In this document: positions 32,988 through 41,898 of the stretch, piece after piece
How the letters are laid out: each line of letters begins with the position of its first letter
How positions within the stretch are numbered: position 1 is the first letter of the stretch
Source: Planctomycetota bacterium
Lineage (GTDB): Bacteria; Planctomycetota; SZUA-567; H5-PLA8
DNA: 64,000 nt
Direction of reading: 5' to 3'
NCBI GenBank assembly: GCA_027493525.1
Contig: JAOSKN010000002.1
Location: 2,017,326-2,081,325, forward strand
Position numbers and translations under genes: made by a program
The notes under the pieces: generated by a model
Seen by the model: the letters and a program-made list of their open reading frames with translations, nothing else
Database searches by the model: none
Told to the model about the DNA's origin: nothing

Positions 32988-34338
32988 ACCGCACCGCCTG
33001 CGCCACCGGCTTGCCTTCGGCGAGCTTCTCCGCCAGCGTAAAGGACTCGCGGAAGATCTGGTGCAGGTGGGTGTACTCGAAACGCGCGCTGCGGCCGAGG
33101 CAGTAGAAACCCGGCTGGCGCTCGAGGCCCTCCACGGCCGCGCGGCGAACGGGGATCGCGTCGAGCGTGATGCAGGGGTACGCGTTCGGCACGATGTGGA
33201 CGTGGGACTCGATAACCTCGCCCGGTTCGTAAAGCCCCGCCTCCGACAGTTGCCGCACGGTATCGGTCCGGATCTTCTCCAGCGCCGGCGCGCGGGTGGC
33301 GGTCTTCGCGGCGGTGGCGTCGTCGAGCGGCACCTCGGCCAGCAGCGAAGTCTGGTCCGCGGGCGCCAGGGTCGGGCAGCGCTGTTTTGGCTCATGGACG
33401 CGCGTGACGGGGAAGCGTTCGTCGGGGATGTAGAGCGAGGCGTGCGGGCTGACCTCGGGCTTGTTCAGCGTGACGAAGACCGCGACCAGATGGCGGTGCT
33501 TCAGCGACGCGGCGCGGCTCTTCAGCTCGGGCTCCGTCCAATCGTTCATCTCCAGCAGGCGCGTGAGCGGCAGGGCGCCGACGACCACCGGGCATTCGAG
33601 CGTCTCGCGGTCGGTGCTGACGCGGAAGCCCCGCGCGAGCCGTTCGAGCTTCGTGACCCGTTGCCCCGGCTTGAGCGCCTCGGCGGGCAGGTCGCGCAGC
33701 AGCGCCTCGACGATCTTCCCGTAGCCGCCGGTCGGGTAGTAGAAGCTCCCGTCGAGGTGCTCGTTCTTCCTCCGCTCGCCGAGGAACATCTCCTTGAGCA
33801 CCACGAAGAGGCTCAGGTTCTTGAGCCGCCCGGTGCCCAGTTCCAGCGAGAGCCGCTCCAGCGGCACGCCCCAGAGCTTGCGCGAATACTGGAGCACGAA
33901 GTCCTCGGCCAGCGAAGCGCCGAAGCGGCTGAGCGCGTGGTCGCGGAAGTTGTCCGGTTCGAGCTTGGGGCGGCGCAGGAAGTCCCAGACGTAGCGCACG
34001 CCGCGCGTGAAGGGCACGTTGGCCAGGACGTTGAGCGGGCTGAGCGGGAAGTCGATGAAGCGCCGGCGCGCGACGATGGCCGAACGCTTATGGTTCTGCT
34101 TCCACGCGCCGCGGAGCAGTTCGCCGGCCCACGCGGTGATCTCGGGATCCTTGTCGTGGAAGCGGTGCGCGCCGGTGTCCACGCCGAACGCGCCGTAGCG
34201 CAGCGTCCGCGACATGCCGCCGAGGTCCGCGGCGGCTTCGAAAAGCACGAACGGGCGGCCCCGGGCGTGAAGCCGGTGCGCCAGGGAGAGGCCGGCGATG
34301 CCGCCGCCAAGGATCGCGATGGGCTTACTGGGGTCCAC
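32986..34338 (-). CDS. FAD-dependent oxidoreductase (protoporphyrinogen oxidase/amine oxidase-like)
   Basis: 450 residues, no signal peptide. The Rossmann FAD motif is AILGGGIAGLSLAHRLHARG (8-27) with the acidic residue in FVLFEAA; the FAD-binding GGMSRTLRYGAFGVDTGAHR follows (41-60). The C-terminal FAD segment is GFYCLGRSARFEYTHLHQIF. Overall it resembles the HemY-like and UDP-galactopyranose-mutase-like desaturase group, so either haem or sugar/carotenoid substrates are possible. The start codon is GTG. It lies 64 bp downstream of the SGNH hydrolase gene and may share its transcript. Its closeness to the respiratory cluster fits a haem role only weakly. Confidence 0.75.
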   Translation of the reverse strand: MDPSKPIAILGGGIAGLSLAHRLHARGRPFVLFEAAADLGGMSRTLRYGAFGVDTGAHRFHDKDPEITAWAGELLRGAWKQNHKRSAIVARRRFIDFPLSPLNVLANVPFTRGVRYVWDFLRRPKLEPDNFRDHALSRFGASLAEDFVLQYSRKLWGVPLERLSLELGTGRLKNLSLFVVLKEMFLGERRKNEHLDGSFYYPTGGYGKIVEALLRDLPAEALKPGQRVTKLERLARGFRVSTDRETLECPVVVGALPLTRLLEMNDWTEPELKSRAASLKHRHLVAVFVTLNKPEVSPHASLYIPDERFPVTRVHEPKQRCPTLAPADQTSLLAEVPLDDATAAKTATRAPALEKIRTDTVRQLSEAGLYEPGEVIESHVHIVPNAYPCITLDAIPVRRAAVEGLERQPGFYCLGRSARFEYTHLHQIFRESFTLAEKLAEGKPVAQAVR

Positions 34339-34402
34339 GCGGGGTTCCAGGGTTCGAACGGCCCACTATACCGCATGGACGGCCCGCGTAAACAGGCGCG
34401 CG

Positions 34403-35389
34403 TCAGACGAAGTATTTGCGCGCGGCCTTTTCGAGGAAATTCCGGCCCAGCCGGCGGTAGCCCTCGGCGTCGGGATGCAGGTTGTCGGGCAGGAATTCCT
34501 TCAGCTCCGGCCCGAACAGATCCAGCCCGTTGACGTAATGCAGGTGCTTGTCGCCGTGCGCCTGGAGCGCCGCGACGGCTTCCTCGACCTCCGCGCGCAT
34601 GCCCTGGAGCGTAAAGCCCACCGCGTTGGCCTCGGTCTCGCGCGGCGGGGACCAGATCGGCGAGCAGACCACGAAGGGCGTCTGGGGGTGCTTTTCGCGC
34701 ACGATCTTGACGAAGCCTACGATCGCCTGGCGGAAGCCGCGCGGCCCGAGGCTCTTCGCGCCGTAGATGTTGATCCCGACCTTGATCGAGAGGTAATCGG
34801 CGGGGCGGTCGCGCATGATGCGCGCCATCAGGCTGTCCAGGTGGCACTGCCCGCCGAAGCCCAGGCAGGTGAGGTTCAGGTTGGCGCCGCGCGCGGCCAC
34901 CGCCGGCCACGTCTGCGCGGGGCTCGCCGCCGCGCCGCAATGCGTGATCGAGCTGCCGTAGGTGATCCACTTCGGGCGCTCGTCCGCGTACGGCTTCAGG
35001 CTCGCGCCGTCGGGGAGCTTCAGGCTCTTTAGCCGGAAGACCGCCGCCTGCGGCGTCCAGAGTTCCACGATCTTCTCGCCCGCGGGCAGGTCCCCGAAGC
35101 GGAACGAGGTCTGGCCTTCCAGCGCGAAAGAGACCGGCTCGCCGTGGTTGACGATCAGATCCAGCTTGCCGCCGCCGGCCTCGCAGTCGCCCTCGAGTTC
35201 CCGCGCGTCGGTGCGGAAGGCCAGCCGCGCGCCGGCGCCTTTGGCCGCGCCTTCGACGAGCCCCTGAAAGAAAAGCCCGCGCTCGGCGTAGGGCACGCGC
35301 CAGGGCTGCACCCAGCCGTCCTCGTAATGGAGGTCGATGACCCCCTGCCAGCTCAGGCGGTCGTCGCGCAGGTCGATCGATTGCGGCAT
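34403..35389 (-). CDS. SGNH/GDSL-type hydrolase (two-domain esterase)
   Basis: 328 residues, no signal peptide. An N-terminal beta-sandwich (~1-135) precedes the SGNH domain. The nucleophile Ser is in ITYGSSITHCG (~141-151), the oxyanion residues in GFGGQCHLD and KVGINIYGA, and the Asp-His pair in PDNLHPDAEGYRRLG near the C-terminus. The family deacylates carbohydrates or small esters. It lies 22 bp downstream of the cupredoxin-like protein gene, so the two are likely co-transcribed. Confidence 0.85.
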   Translation of the reverse strand: MPQSIDLRDDRLSWQGVIDLHYEDGWVQPWRVPYAERGLFFQGLVEGAAKGAGARLAFRTDARELEGDCEAGGGKLDLIVNHGEPVSFALEGQTSFRFGDLPAGEKIVELWTPQAAVFRLKSLKLPDGASLKPYADERPKWITYGSSITHCGAAASPAQTWPAVAARGANLNLTCLGFGGQCHLDSLMARIMRDRPADYLSIKVGINIYGAKSLGPRGFRQAIVGFVKIVREKHPQTPFVVCSPIWSPPRETEANAVGFTLQGMRAEVEEAVAALQAHGDKHLHYVNGLDLFGPELKEFLPDNLHPDAEGYRRLGRNFLEKAARKYFV

Positions 35390-35411
35390 CGCATGCTCCT
35401 CGCTTCGGGGT

Positions 35412-36245
35412 TCAAGGCTCGGGCTTCGGTTCGGGCTTCTTCCAGCCGTCGGGGGTAAGAACCGCGTCGAGGGTGTTCTCGCCGGCGGCCAGCGTCACGC
35501 GGGTCTCCCACTCGAACGGCTCGGCGTAGGCGTAGCCGCGCGGCTTGCCCGTCTCGGGGTTCGTCCCCACGGGCGTCACCTTCCAGCCGGCGTGCCAAAA
35601 ACTGGCCTTGTAGCGCCCCGGCGGGACGCCGTCGAGGCCGAAGCGTCCGTCGGCGCCGCTCAGCGCGATGTACGGGTTCGACGTCACGAAGACGTACGCG
35701 CACATCCAGACGTGCCCGGCGTCGCAGGCCAGCACCGCCAGGCCTTCGTCCTCGAAGGTCTTGGTGAGCGTCTGCCCTTTCACCGGCATCGCCACGTTGA
35801 AGAGCGTCTCCCCGCCGATCTTCCCGCGGTAGGCGTGGACGTTGTGGAGCGTGTCGTCGCTGGAGTGGAGTTCGAGTTTCCCGCCGGCCTGGACCCAGCT
35901 CACGAACGGCTCGTAGGCGCAGGCGCGCTGGTCGATCCGCGGCACGCGCTCGGCGGGGAAGGGCTTGGCGCCGGCCGGCGTCCCGCCGTCGAGCGCGCTC
36001 AGCCGCAGCACCGCGTTCCTCACGCCGCGGCTATCGGAATCGACCTGGAGGCGATTGGACGGGCGCAGGGCGTCCTGGCCCGCCGAGCAGACCGGCAGGT
36101 CGCGCGCGGAGATCGAGAGGTCGAAGCGGAATGGCTCGGGGAGTTCGCCCTCGAAGCGCACCGTCCCGTTCAGCGAAGCCGATTCCCCCGCGGCGGCACG
36201 CAGGCCGCAGAGCAGCAGGGCGAGGAGCGCGAAGCGGATCGGCAT
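35412..36245 (-). CDS. secreted cupredoxin-like protein with carboxypeptidase-regulatory-like domain
   Basis: 277 residues from MPIRFALLALLLCGLRAAAG, a signal peptide. It has a beta-sandwich with possible type 1 copper ligands (TLHNVHAY early; CDAGHVWM late, giving His...Cys-x3-His-x2-Met), followed by a regulatory-like domain (GADGRFGLDGVPPGRYKASFWHAG). It is a paralogue of the lipoprotein at 41899, sharing LHNV, LFN.A, the C-x3-H-x-W-M site and the GVPPGRY/LPPGAY ending. Copper proteins of this type carry electrons between bc-type complexes and oxidases. Its position right after the octahaem cytochrome gene fits that role. Confidence 0.75.
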   Translation of the reverse strand: MPIRFALLALLLCGLRAAAGESASLNGTVRFEGELPEPFRFDLSISARDLPVCSAGQDALRPSNRLQVDSDSRGVRNAVLRLSALDGGTPAGAKPFPAERVPRIDQRACAYEPFVSWVQAGGKLELHSSDDTLHNVHAYRGKIGGETLFNVAMPVKGQTLTKTFEDEGLAVLACDAGHVWMCAYVFVTSNPYIALSGADGRFGLDGVPPGRYKASFWHAGWKVTPVGTNPETGKPRGYAYAEPFEWETRVTLAAGENTLDAVLTPDGWKKPEPKPEP

Positions 36246-36348
36246 GCAGAGTGGACGCTCGGGCCAGGCGGCCATTCAAAGCCGCATGCGAGCATCCTAC
36301 GCCGGAGGCGGCTGGGATTCAAAAGCGTGGAGAGCGGATGCGGCCCGG

Positions 36349-36374
36349 CACGGGGCGGCTGCGCCGACCCGTGG
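36349..36374. repeat. 26-bp imperfect palindrome (REP candidate), copy 1
   Basis: This is the inverted copy of the 26 bases at 55018-55043, whose core is CACGGGTCGGCGCAGCCG; a partial third copy is at 55137-55155. It lies between two co-oriented genes. Confidence 0.6.
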
Positions 36375-36407
36375 AACTCGGAACTCGGAACTCGGAACTC
36401 GGAACTG
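36373..36407. repeat. heptanucleotide repeat (GGAACTC, 5 units)
   Basis: GGAACTC four times and GGAACTG. It ends 2 bp before the stop codon of the octahaem cytochrome gene. Confidence 0.75.
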
Positions 36408-36409
36408 AA

Positions 36410-39400
36410 TTACGGCTCGCCTTGGGCGCCGATCTCCACCTCGCCGCTGGTGTTAAGGTAGAGTTCGACGGCCTTGAGCTTCTCGGCGATTTCCTTCAGC
36501 TCGGCCGGGGTCTTCTTGATCCCGCGGAGGGGATCGTTCAGGTCGGCGTTGTAGTTGGACCAGTCGTAGAAGTTGGCCGGCATGTTGGTCCAGGGGTAGA
36601 TCGCCGCGGGGAAGCTGGCGAAGCGCCGCAGCCAATCGGGCTTGAAGCGCCGCTTGGCGATGGCGAGGTTCGGGCCGACCGGCTCCTTGGGCTGGTACTG
36701 GCCGACCATGTGGCACTTGTTGCAGCCCAGCCCGCCCTTGTCGGGGCTGAAGAGGAGCGCGTAGCCCTTCTCGTACTCGGCTTTCATATCGGCGCTGACT
36801 TCCGGCAGGGTCTGGAATCCGTACGGCGGCTCCTTGGCCAGCAGTCCGAAGTATTCGACGATCTCCCTCGCGGCGTCGGGGACCGCGCTCTTGCCGGGCG
36901 GCATGGGCTCGCCTTCGATGCCCGCGGGGCGGCGGTCGGGATCGACCGCGGAGAGCCGGCCGGCCGGGTACACGGCCTTGTACTCGTGCCCTTCCTGCGC
37001 CCAGAAGCTGGGCATGCGGACCTGCAGGCCCGGCCGAAGCGTATGGACCTGATGCAGGAACTTGTAGAACCAGTCCGGCTGGACCTTCCCGCCTTCGAAC
37101 GCCAGGCTCGGCGGCGCGTCCTGCTGGGAGGCCGTATCGCCCTTGAGCTTCTTGGCCATGGCGATCAGGTGGTCCACGATGCGCCCCTCGCCCTTCGTCC
37201 AGCGCGCGGAGAGCCAGACCGGTTCGTAAAAGAGCTTCTTACCCTTAAGTTCGCCGAGCTGTACCGACGTAAGGTAATGCGCCGACCCCTTCAGGCTGGC
37301 CTCGCCGAAGGCGGCGGTGCCCGCGAGCCGCTCGTAGGCGCGCTTGTCCACGAAGCGCCCGGAGTAGCTCGAATAGGCCTTGGCGGCCTTGTCGGCTGTT
37401 AAGTACGGCTCGACCAGTTCCGCGAAGCGCTCGGCCGCGACCAACTCGCCGTACTTGACCCAGTGCCGGCGCTCGCCCTCGGGAACCGCGTTCAGGTTGC
37501 GCTCGAAGCGGAACCCGACGGCCTCAAGCGGGGCTTCTTCGGCGCGGCGGACCTTCTTTTCGGTCAGGGCCAGCGGGAGGGTGGTCTCGGTGAGGTAGGT
37601 TCCGCGCCCGAAGTTCAGGAAGCCCGTGGCGCGGACCTCCGGGGCGTCGAGCGAGAAGACGTCCTCGTCCGCGAAGAGGCCCAGGGCCTTCGCGCCCATC
37701 TGCGCATCGCGCGTGACCAGGCCTTCCAGCAGCAGCTTGCCGCGCAGTTCGCCGCGGCCCATCACGTCCGCCGGTTCCATGCCCACCAGGTGGCAGCCCG
37801 CGCAGTTGAGAGCGTGGACGACGCGCTCGCCGCGGTCCAGGGCCAGATCCTCCGCGTCGGGCTGTTTCTGCATCGCTTGCGGGATGTGCTCGAGCGTGAA
37901 GCTGAGCAGCACCGTCACGAGCTGCTCGACCTGCCGGTGCGTCAGCCCGTACTGCCCCTGGCGCCCCTCGTCCTGGTTGGCCAGGGCGACGGAGAGCGCC
38001 GAGCGCGCGGGGCCGTGCCCGCCGCCGGCGGCCTTGTGCGCGGCGTCCTCGCCGTGCTCGTCGCCGTGGCCGGGATGCGCCGGATGCACTTCCTCGTCGG
38101 CCGGGACCGTGTCGCGCTGGAACCCGAACCAGGGCATGCGCAGCCGGTCAGAAGAGGCGGTAATAGGCTGCTTGCCGAGGTCGAAGACGCGCGGGCGGGT
38201 GAGCTTGAGATAGAACCAGTCCCAGCGGGTCTCGGGGATGCCCACGAGGTCGTGCATCCCGAAGTCGAAGCGATCGATCGACTTCGAGCCTTCGTCTTGC
38301 AGGTTCACGCACGTCAGCGGCGCGTACGTCCAGCCCTGGATGTTGTGGCAGCCGAAGCAGCCGTGCTGCTGGATCAGCGCCTGGCCGGCGTAGAAGGCCT
38401 TCTTGAGCCGCGCCTGTTCGGCGGCGCCCTGGCCCATCTCGTTCAGCCCGTTCAGCACCGCGCCGATCTGGGCCTCGGTCCATTCGCCCTGGCCGGTGTC
38501 CCCCTCTTGCCCGAAACCGGATCGGTGGCGTACTTGACCTTGTTGCGGAGCGTGTCGCGGACCAGCGTCTCGGGATCGCCTGAGCAGGGCCTCGATCCGG
38601 AAGCCCGGCATGTTGTTGCGGAGCATGTCGGTGATGAGCAGGTCCAGGGCGGCTTCGGAGGCCTTGGGCGGCTCGCCGGAAGGCGGCGCGGCGCTCTTCA
38701 TGGCCGTGCTCAGGAAGGCCGTCAGGTCGGCGGCTTCCTTGTCGCTCAGGCGCAGGCTCGGCATCCGCGACTCCGGCCAGTACTCGTGCGGGTTCTTGAG
38801 CCACTGGAAGAGCCAGGCCGGGGCGAGCTTCTCGCCGACGCGGCTGAGGTCCGGGCCGTGGTCGTTGAAGGCGTAGCGCTCTTCCTGCTTGGGCATTTCC
38901 TGCGTGCCGTGGCAGCCCAGGCAGCCGACGGTCTCGAAGAGCAGTTTTCCGGCTTCCACATCGCCGGCGGGCGGCGGCGGGAGGTCCTTCTGGCGCAGCC
39001 GGCTGGCCGCGAGGAGGTACGTGGAGATGGCCTCGACCTCGACGGGCTCGCGCAGGTCCGAGCCCAGCCGGTCGTGGGCGTCGCCGCGGTTCTCCAGGCC
39101 GAAGAAGCGCGGCATCTTGGTGCCGGGGCGGAAGTGCCAGGGGTTCTCGATCCAGCGCCGCACCCAGCCCGCGTCGGCCTTCTCGCCGAGGCGCCGCAGG
39201 TCCGGGCCCACGCGGCCGAGCCAGGCGAAATCGGGGTGCGTGTCGCCCATGTGGCAGTTGGCGCAGCCCTGCTCGCGGAAGAGTTCAAGGCCGGCGTTGA
39301 GCGTGGGGGCTTGGGGCACCTTGTCCACGCCGGTGTGGCACTTGCGGCAGGAGGACTCGATGTACTGCATCGGGATCATCATGTCGTCCCACATCGGCAC

Positions 39401-40525
39401 GCTCGGCAGGTGGTGGTGCATCTCCGACCAGCCGTACGTTTCGATCCACTCGTGCTTCTGCTTCTCGTTGCGCGGGCTGTGCGCGGCGCGGAGGAAGGAG
39501 GTGCCCATCGGGCGGCCCTGGTGGCAGACGGTGCAGCCGAATTCCTTCATCGGATGCGGGCCGTTGGCCCCGAGGAAAAGGTCCAGCCGCGGGTGCGAGC
39601 GCATCACGGTGGGCACGAGTTGCCCGCGCAGGTACGCCGCGTCCTCCTCGCGCCCCGCCGCCTCCAGCGCCTCGACCTCCTTTAATTGCTTGTCGTAGGT
39701 CGCGCGCGAGTACATCGGCTCGGTGCTGGCGATGGCCTTGTGGCAGCTCACGCAGCGGTCGTAGCGCGGGCCGGTGGTCCACTTCATGTCGACGGGCAGG
39801 TTGTTGACGATGATCTGGTCGTCGAGGTTGCGCTTGGGGCCGATGAAGTCCGCGCCCGGCAGGTCGCGGAGCATGTTGATGACCGTGTTGCCGTGGACCT
39901 TCTTGAGCGAGCGCTTCAGGTCGTCGGCCTTCGCGAAGAGCCCCGCCAGTTCCTTCTCGATCTCGGCGAGGGGCTTCTCGAAGCTCTCGATCACCTTCTT
40001 CGGCTCGGCCTTCTGCTTCTCCAGTTCCTGGACCTTGTTGAAGAGCTCCAGGCGGTAATTCTTCTGCTTGTCGACGCCCTCGACGGCCTGGCCGACCTGC
40101 TCGGGCGTGCCGCGTTCGTCCTCGGCGGCGGCGACGAACTGGTACTTGAAGACGTCCACGTCCGTGCCGGCGAAGTTCAGGTCGCGGCGCAGCTTGCCGA
40201 GCTGGTCCTCGAGGGCCTGGACCTTCTTGCGCGCCTCATCCAGCGGCTCGCGGTTCGCCCTGATCCGCTCCTCTTCATTCTTCTTTTTTTGCAGCAGTTC
40301 GAGCTGCTTGAGCTGATTGGCGCCCAGTTCTTCCTCGATGCGCGTCTTCTCGTTCCAGATGCGCTCGTACTCGAGCTGGTCGTACTGTGCCTGGTACCGG
40401 ACGTACTCGCGGTCGGAGTAGTCCTGCACGAAGGCGTAGAACGTGGAGGCCAGCAGCAGCGCGCAGCCCGCCGCGAAGGCGATGTGATGCGGAACGATCG
40501 ACGGTCCGGATGACTTCTTGGCCAT
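36410..40525 (-). CDS. octahaem cytochrome c with coiled-coil N-terminus
   Basis: 1371 residues. One N-terminal membrane helix (~12-32) and a long charged coiled coil (~45-215) precede eight CxxCH haem sites: CVSCH 258, CTVCH 331, CRKCH 393, CANCH 421, CLGCH 535, CFGCH 723, CAGCH 908 and CNKCH about 1284. A His/Gly-rich linker lies at ~815-840. Monohaem cytochrome c modules (EAGKLLFETVGCLGCHG; GLELFREQGCANCHMGD) recur. Residues ~648-677 are scrambled by two compensating indels (near 38585 and 38508); the other frame there reads DPETLVRDTLRNKVKYATDP. It starts 36 bp downstream of the Rieske gene, so it is probably the periplasmic electron carrier and scaffold of a modified bc complex. Confidence 0.88.
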   Translation of the reverse strand: MAKKSSGPSIVPHHIAFAAGCALLLASTFYAFVQDYSDREYVRYQAQYDQLEYERIWNEKTRIEEELGANQLKQLELLQKKKNEEERIRANREPLDEARKKVQALEDQLGKLRRDLNFAGTDVDVFKYQFVAAAEDERGTPEQVGQAVEGVDKQKNYRLELFNKVQELEKQKAEPKKVIESFEKPLAEIEKELAGLFAKADDLKRSLKKVHGNTVINMLRDLPGADFIGPKRNLDDQIIVNNLPVDMKWTTGPRYDRCVSCHKAIASTEPMYSRATYDKQLKEVEALEAAGREEDAAYLRGQLVPTVMRSHPRLDLFLGANGPHPMKEFGCTVCHQGRPMGTSFLRAAHSPRNEKQKHEWIETYGWSEMHHHLPSVPMWDDMMIPMQYIESSCRKCHTGVDKVPQAPTLNAGLELFREQGCANCHMGDTHPDFAWLGRVGPDLRRLGEKADAGWVRRWIENPWHFRPGTKMPRFFGLENRGDAHDRLGSDLREPVEVEAISTYLLAASRLRQKDLPPPPAGDVEAGKLLFETVGCLGCHGTQEMPKQEERYAFNDHGPDLSRVGEKLAPAWLFQWLKNPHEYWPESRMPSLRLSDKEAADLTAFLSTAMKSAAPPSGEPPKASEAALDLLITDMLRNNMPGFRIEALLRRSRDAGPRHAPQQGQVRHRSGFGQEGDTGQGEWTEAQIGAVLNGLNEMGQGAAEQARLKKAFYAGQALIQQHGCFGCHNIQGWTYAPLTCVNLQDEGSKSIDRFDFGMHDLVGIPETRWDWFYLKLTRPRVFDLGKQPITASSDRLRMPWFGFQRDTVPADEEVHPAHPGHGDEHGEDAAHKAAGGGHGPARSALSVALANQDEGRQGQYGLTHRQVEQLVTVLLSFTLEHIPQAMQKQPDAEDLALDRGERVVHALNCAGCHLVGMEPADVMGRGELRGKLLLEGLVTRDAQMGAKALGLFADEDVFSLDAPEVRATGFLNFGRGTYLTETTLPLALTEKKVRRAEEAPLEAVGFRFERNLNAVPEGERRHWVKYGELVAAERFAELVEPYLTADKAAKAYSSYSGRFVDKRAYERLAGTAAFGEASLKGSAHYLTSVQLGELKGKKLFYEPVWLSARWTKGEGRIVDHLIAMAKKLKGDTASQQDAPPSLAFEGGKVQPDWFYKFLHQVHTLRPGLQVRMPSFWAQEGHEYKAVYPAGRLSAVDPDRRPAGIEGEPMPPGKSAVPDAAREIVEYFGLLAKEPPYGFQTLPEVSADMKAEYEKGYALLFSPDKGGLGCNKCHMVGQYQPKEPVGPNLAIAKRRFKPDWLRRFASFPAAIYPWTNMPANFYDWSNYNADLNDPLRGIKKTPAELKEIAEKLKAVELYLNTSGEVEIGAQGEP

Positions 40526-40561
40526 GATGGTCCTCGGAACGGCGGTTGCGATTCGGGATGC

Positions 40562-41392
40562 CTACGCCATCTTGACGAACGACTCCGGCTGGCCCCACTG
40601 GCCCAGGTCCTCGCGGAACTTCACCGACTTGTCCACCAGCACGTCACCGGCGCCGTCCGTATAGAGCCGGTAGCGCTCCAGCGGCCGCGGCGCGGGGCCT
40701 TCGAAATTAACCCCGCTCTTGTAGAAGCCCGAACCGTGGCAGGGGCACTTGAACTTGGCCTCGGCCTCCAGCCAGTTCGGCGTGCAGCCCAAGTGCGTGC
40801 AGACCGTGGAGAGCGCGACCAAGCGGTCCTCGCCGTCTTCCACCAGCCGCACCAGCCAGACGCCCTGCACTTCCTTGAAGAGTTCGTAGACCTTGTTGAC
40901 TTCCGGGAAGTCCGAGCGCTTACCCGCGCGGAACTTGGGGTCCTTCTCGTAGAGCACGCGCGGGAACATGAAGCGCAGGCAGAGGTGCCCGATCCCGCCC
41001 AGCCAGCCGAAGAAGATCACCCAGGCCGCCATGCCCCACGAAAGGAACGTGCGCCGCGTGGTGAACTCTTCCGGCGGCGGCAGGTCCTCGGCCTTCGCCT
41101 TGGCTTTGGCCTTGGCGGCGGCGAGCTTGGCGGCGGCCGCCTTCTTGGCCGCCTCGACCTTGGCCGGATCCGGGGGCTCCTTCGGCGCGGCCGGCTTGGG
41201 AGCGGGCTTCGGCGCGGCCGGCTTCGGCGCGCCGGCGGCCGGCGCCGCGGGCGCTTGCGGCTTCGCAGCCTCGGGGCTCTCCGCGGCCTTCTCGGAGGAC
41301 GCCGGCGCCGCCGCTTCGGGCGAAGCCGCCGGGTCGGACTTGGGGGTCTCTTCCGGATTCGGCGCAGACGGTGATTCGTTGGCATCCGCCAT
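40562..41392 (-). CDS. Rieske iron-sulfur protein of a bc-type complex
   Basis: 276 residues from MADANESPSAPNPEE. The first ~110 residues are a Pro/Ala/Lys-rich disordered tail, much longer than in usual Rieske proteins. A twin-arginine-like anchor follows (TTRRTFLSWGMAAWVIFFGW, ~118-140). The Rieske domain carries the 2Fe-2S motifs CTHLGC and CPCHGSGF (Cys, His, Cys, His ligands). It accepts electrons from quinol and passes them to cytochrome c. It heads the Rieske-cytochrome c pair; the cytochrome b partner genes are on the same strand at 50.6-52.6 kb, beyond the oxidase-assembly operon. Confidence 0.93.
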   Translation of the reverse strand: MADANESPSAPNPEETPKSDPAASPEAAAPASSEKAAESPEAAKPQAPAAPAAGAPKPAAPKPAPKPAAPKEPPDPAKVEAAKKAAAAKLAAAKAKAKAKAEDLPPPEEFTTRRTFLSWGMAAWVIFFGWLGGIGHLCLRFMFPRVLYEKDPKFRAGKRSDFPEVNKVYELFKEVQGVWLVRLVEDGEDRLVALSTVCTHLGCTPNWLEAEAKFKCPCHGSGFYKSGVNFEGPAPRPLERYRLYTDGAGDVLVDKSVKFREDLGQWGQPESFVKMA

Positions 41393-41898
41393 GGTGCGGC
41401 ATTCCCCTTCGCACAATGCTGGAACGGACTTACACCTGCCGGTTCAAGTCCGGGCCTTGCGTTCCATCAACGCGTGTTGGTCAACACGGTGAATGTAGCG
41501 AACGTACCAGAACGGTCAACAGCAGACGGGCGGGAGAACGGCTCCATGCGCCACACCTTGAGCGGCCCGGACACATCCCACGCCCTTTGCCTGGCATGGC
41601 GGCGCATTCGCGCAAATTCAATGCCGCTGGAGGTTGTGGCTTCTCATGGTGCAAGCTTTGTTCGGTTGCGCCGCGATGGGAGGGCGGAAATTGGACAACC
41701 AGTTGCGGGCGCTACGGTTTCGCGGAGCGGTTGCGTCGGAGCGACACAAGCGCTTCCCCAATGGGTTTGACAGCGCCGCGAACGTGAGTAAAAACGCTTC
41801 TCAACGCCGCTTGCATCAATAGGCGATAGCTGGACTTAGCAGCCGTTCCTGGGCGTGGCGCCCGAGCGGCCGGCCGGTACCCGCTTCAGGAGGAGAAC
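41393..41898. promoter_or_regulatory. divergent promoter region (506 bp) between Rieske and cupredoxin genes
   Basis: No supported gene. It holds the promoters of both divergent transcripts. A TTGACA at 41767-41772 followed 17 bp later by a weak AT-rich box, and the ribosome binding site AGGAGG at 41889-41894, belong to the plus-strand cluster. Confidence 0.4.

Noticed and set aside
41371-41822. Small plus-strand frames in the Rieske/cupredoxin spacer
   Set aside because: Three overlapping frames, none with a ribosome binding site or protein-like composition.
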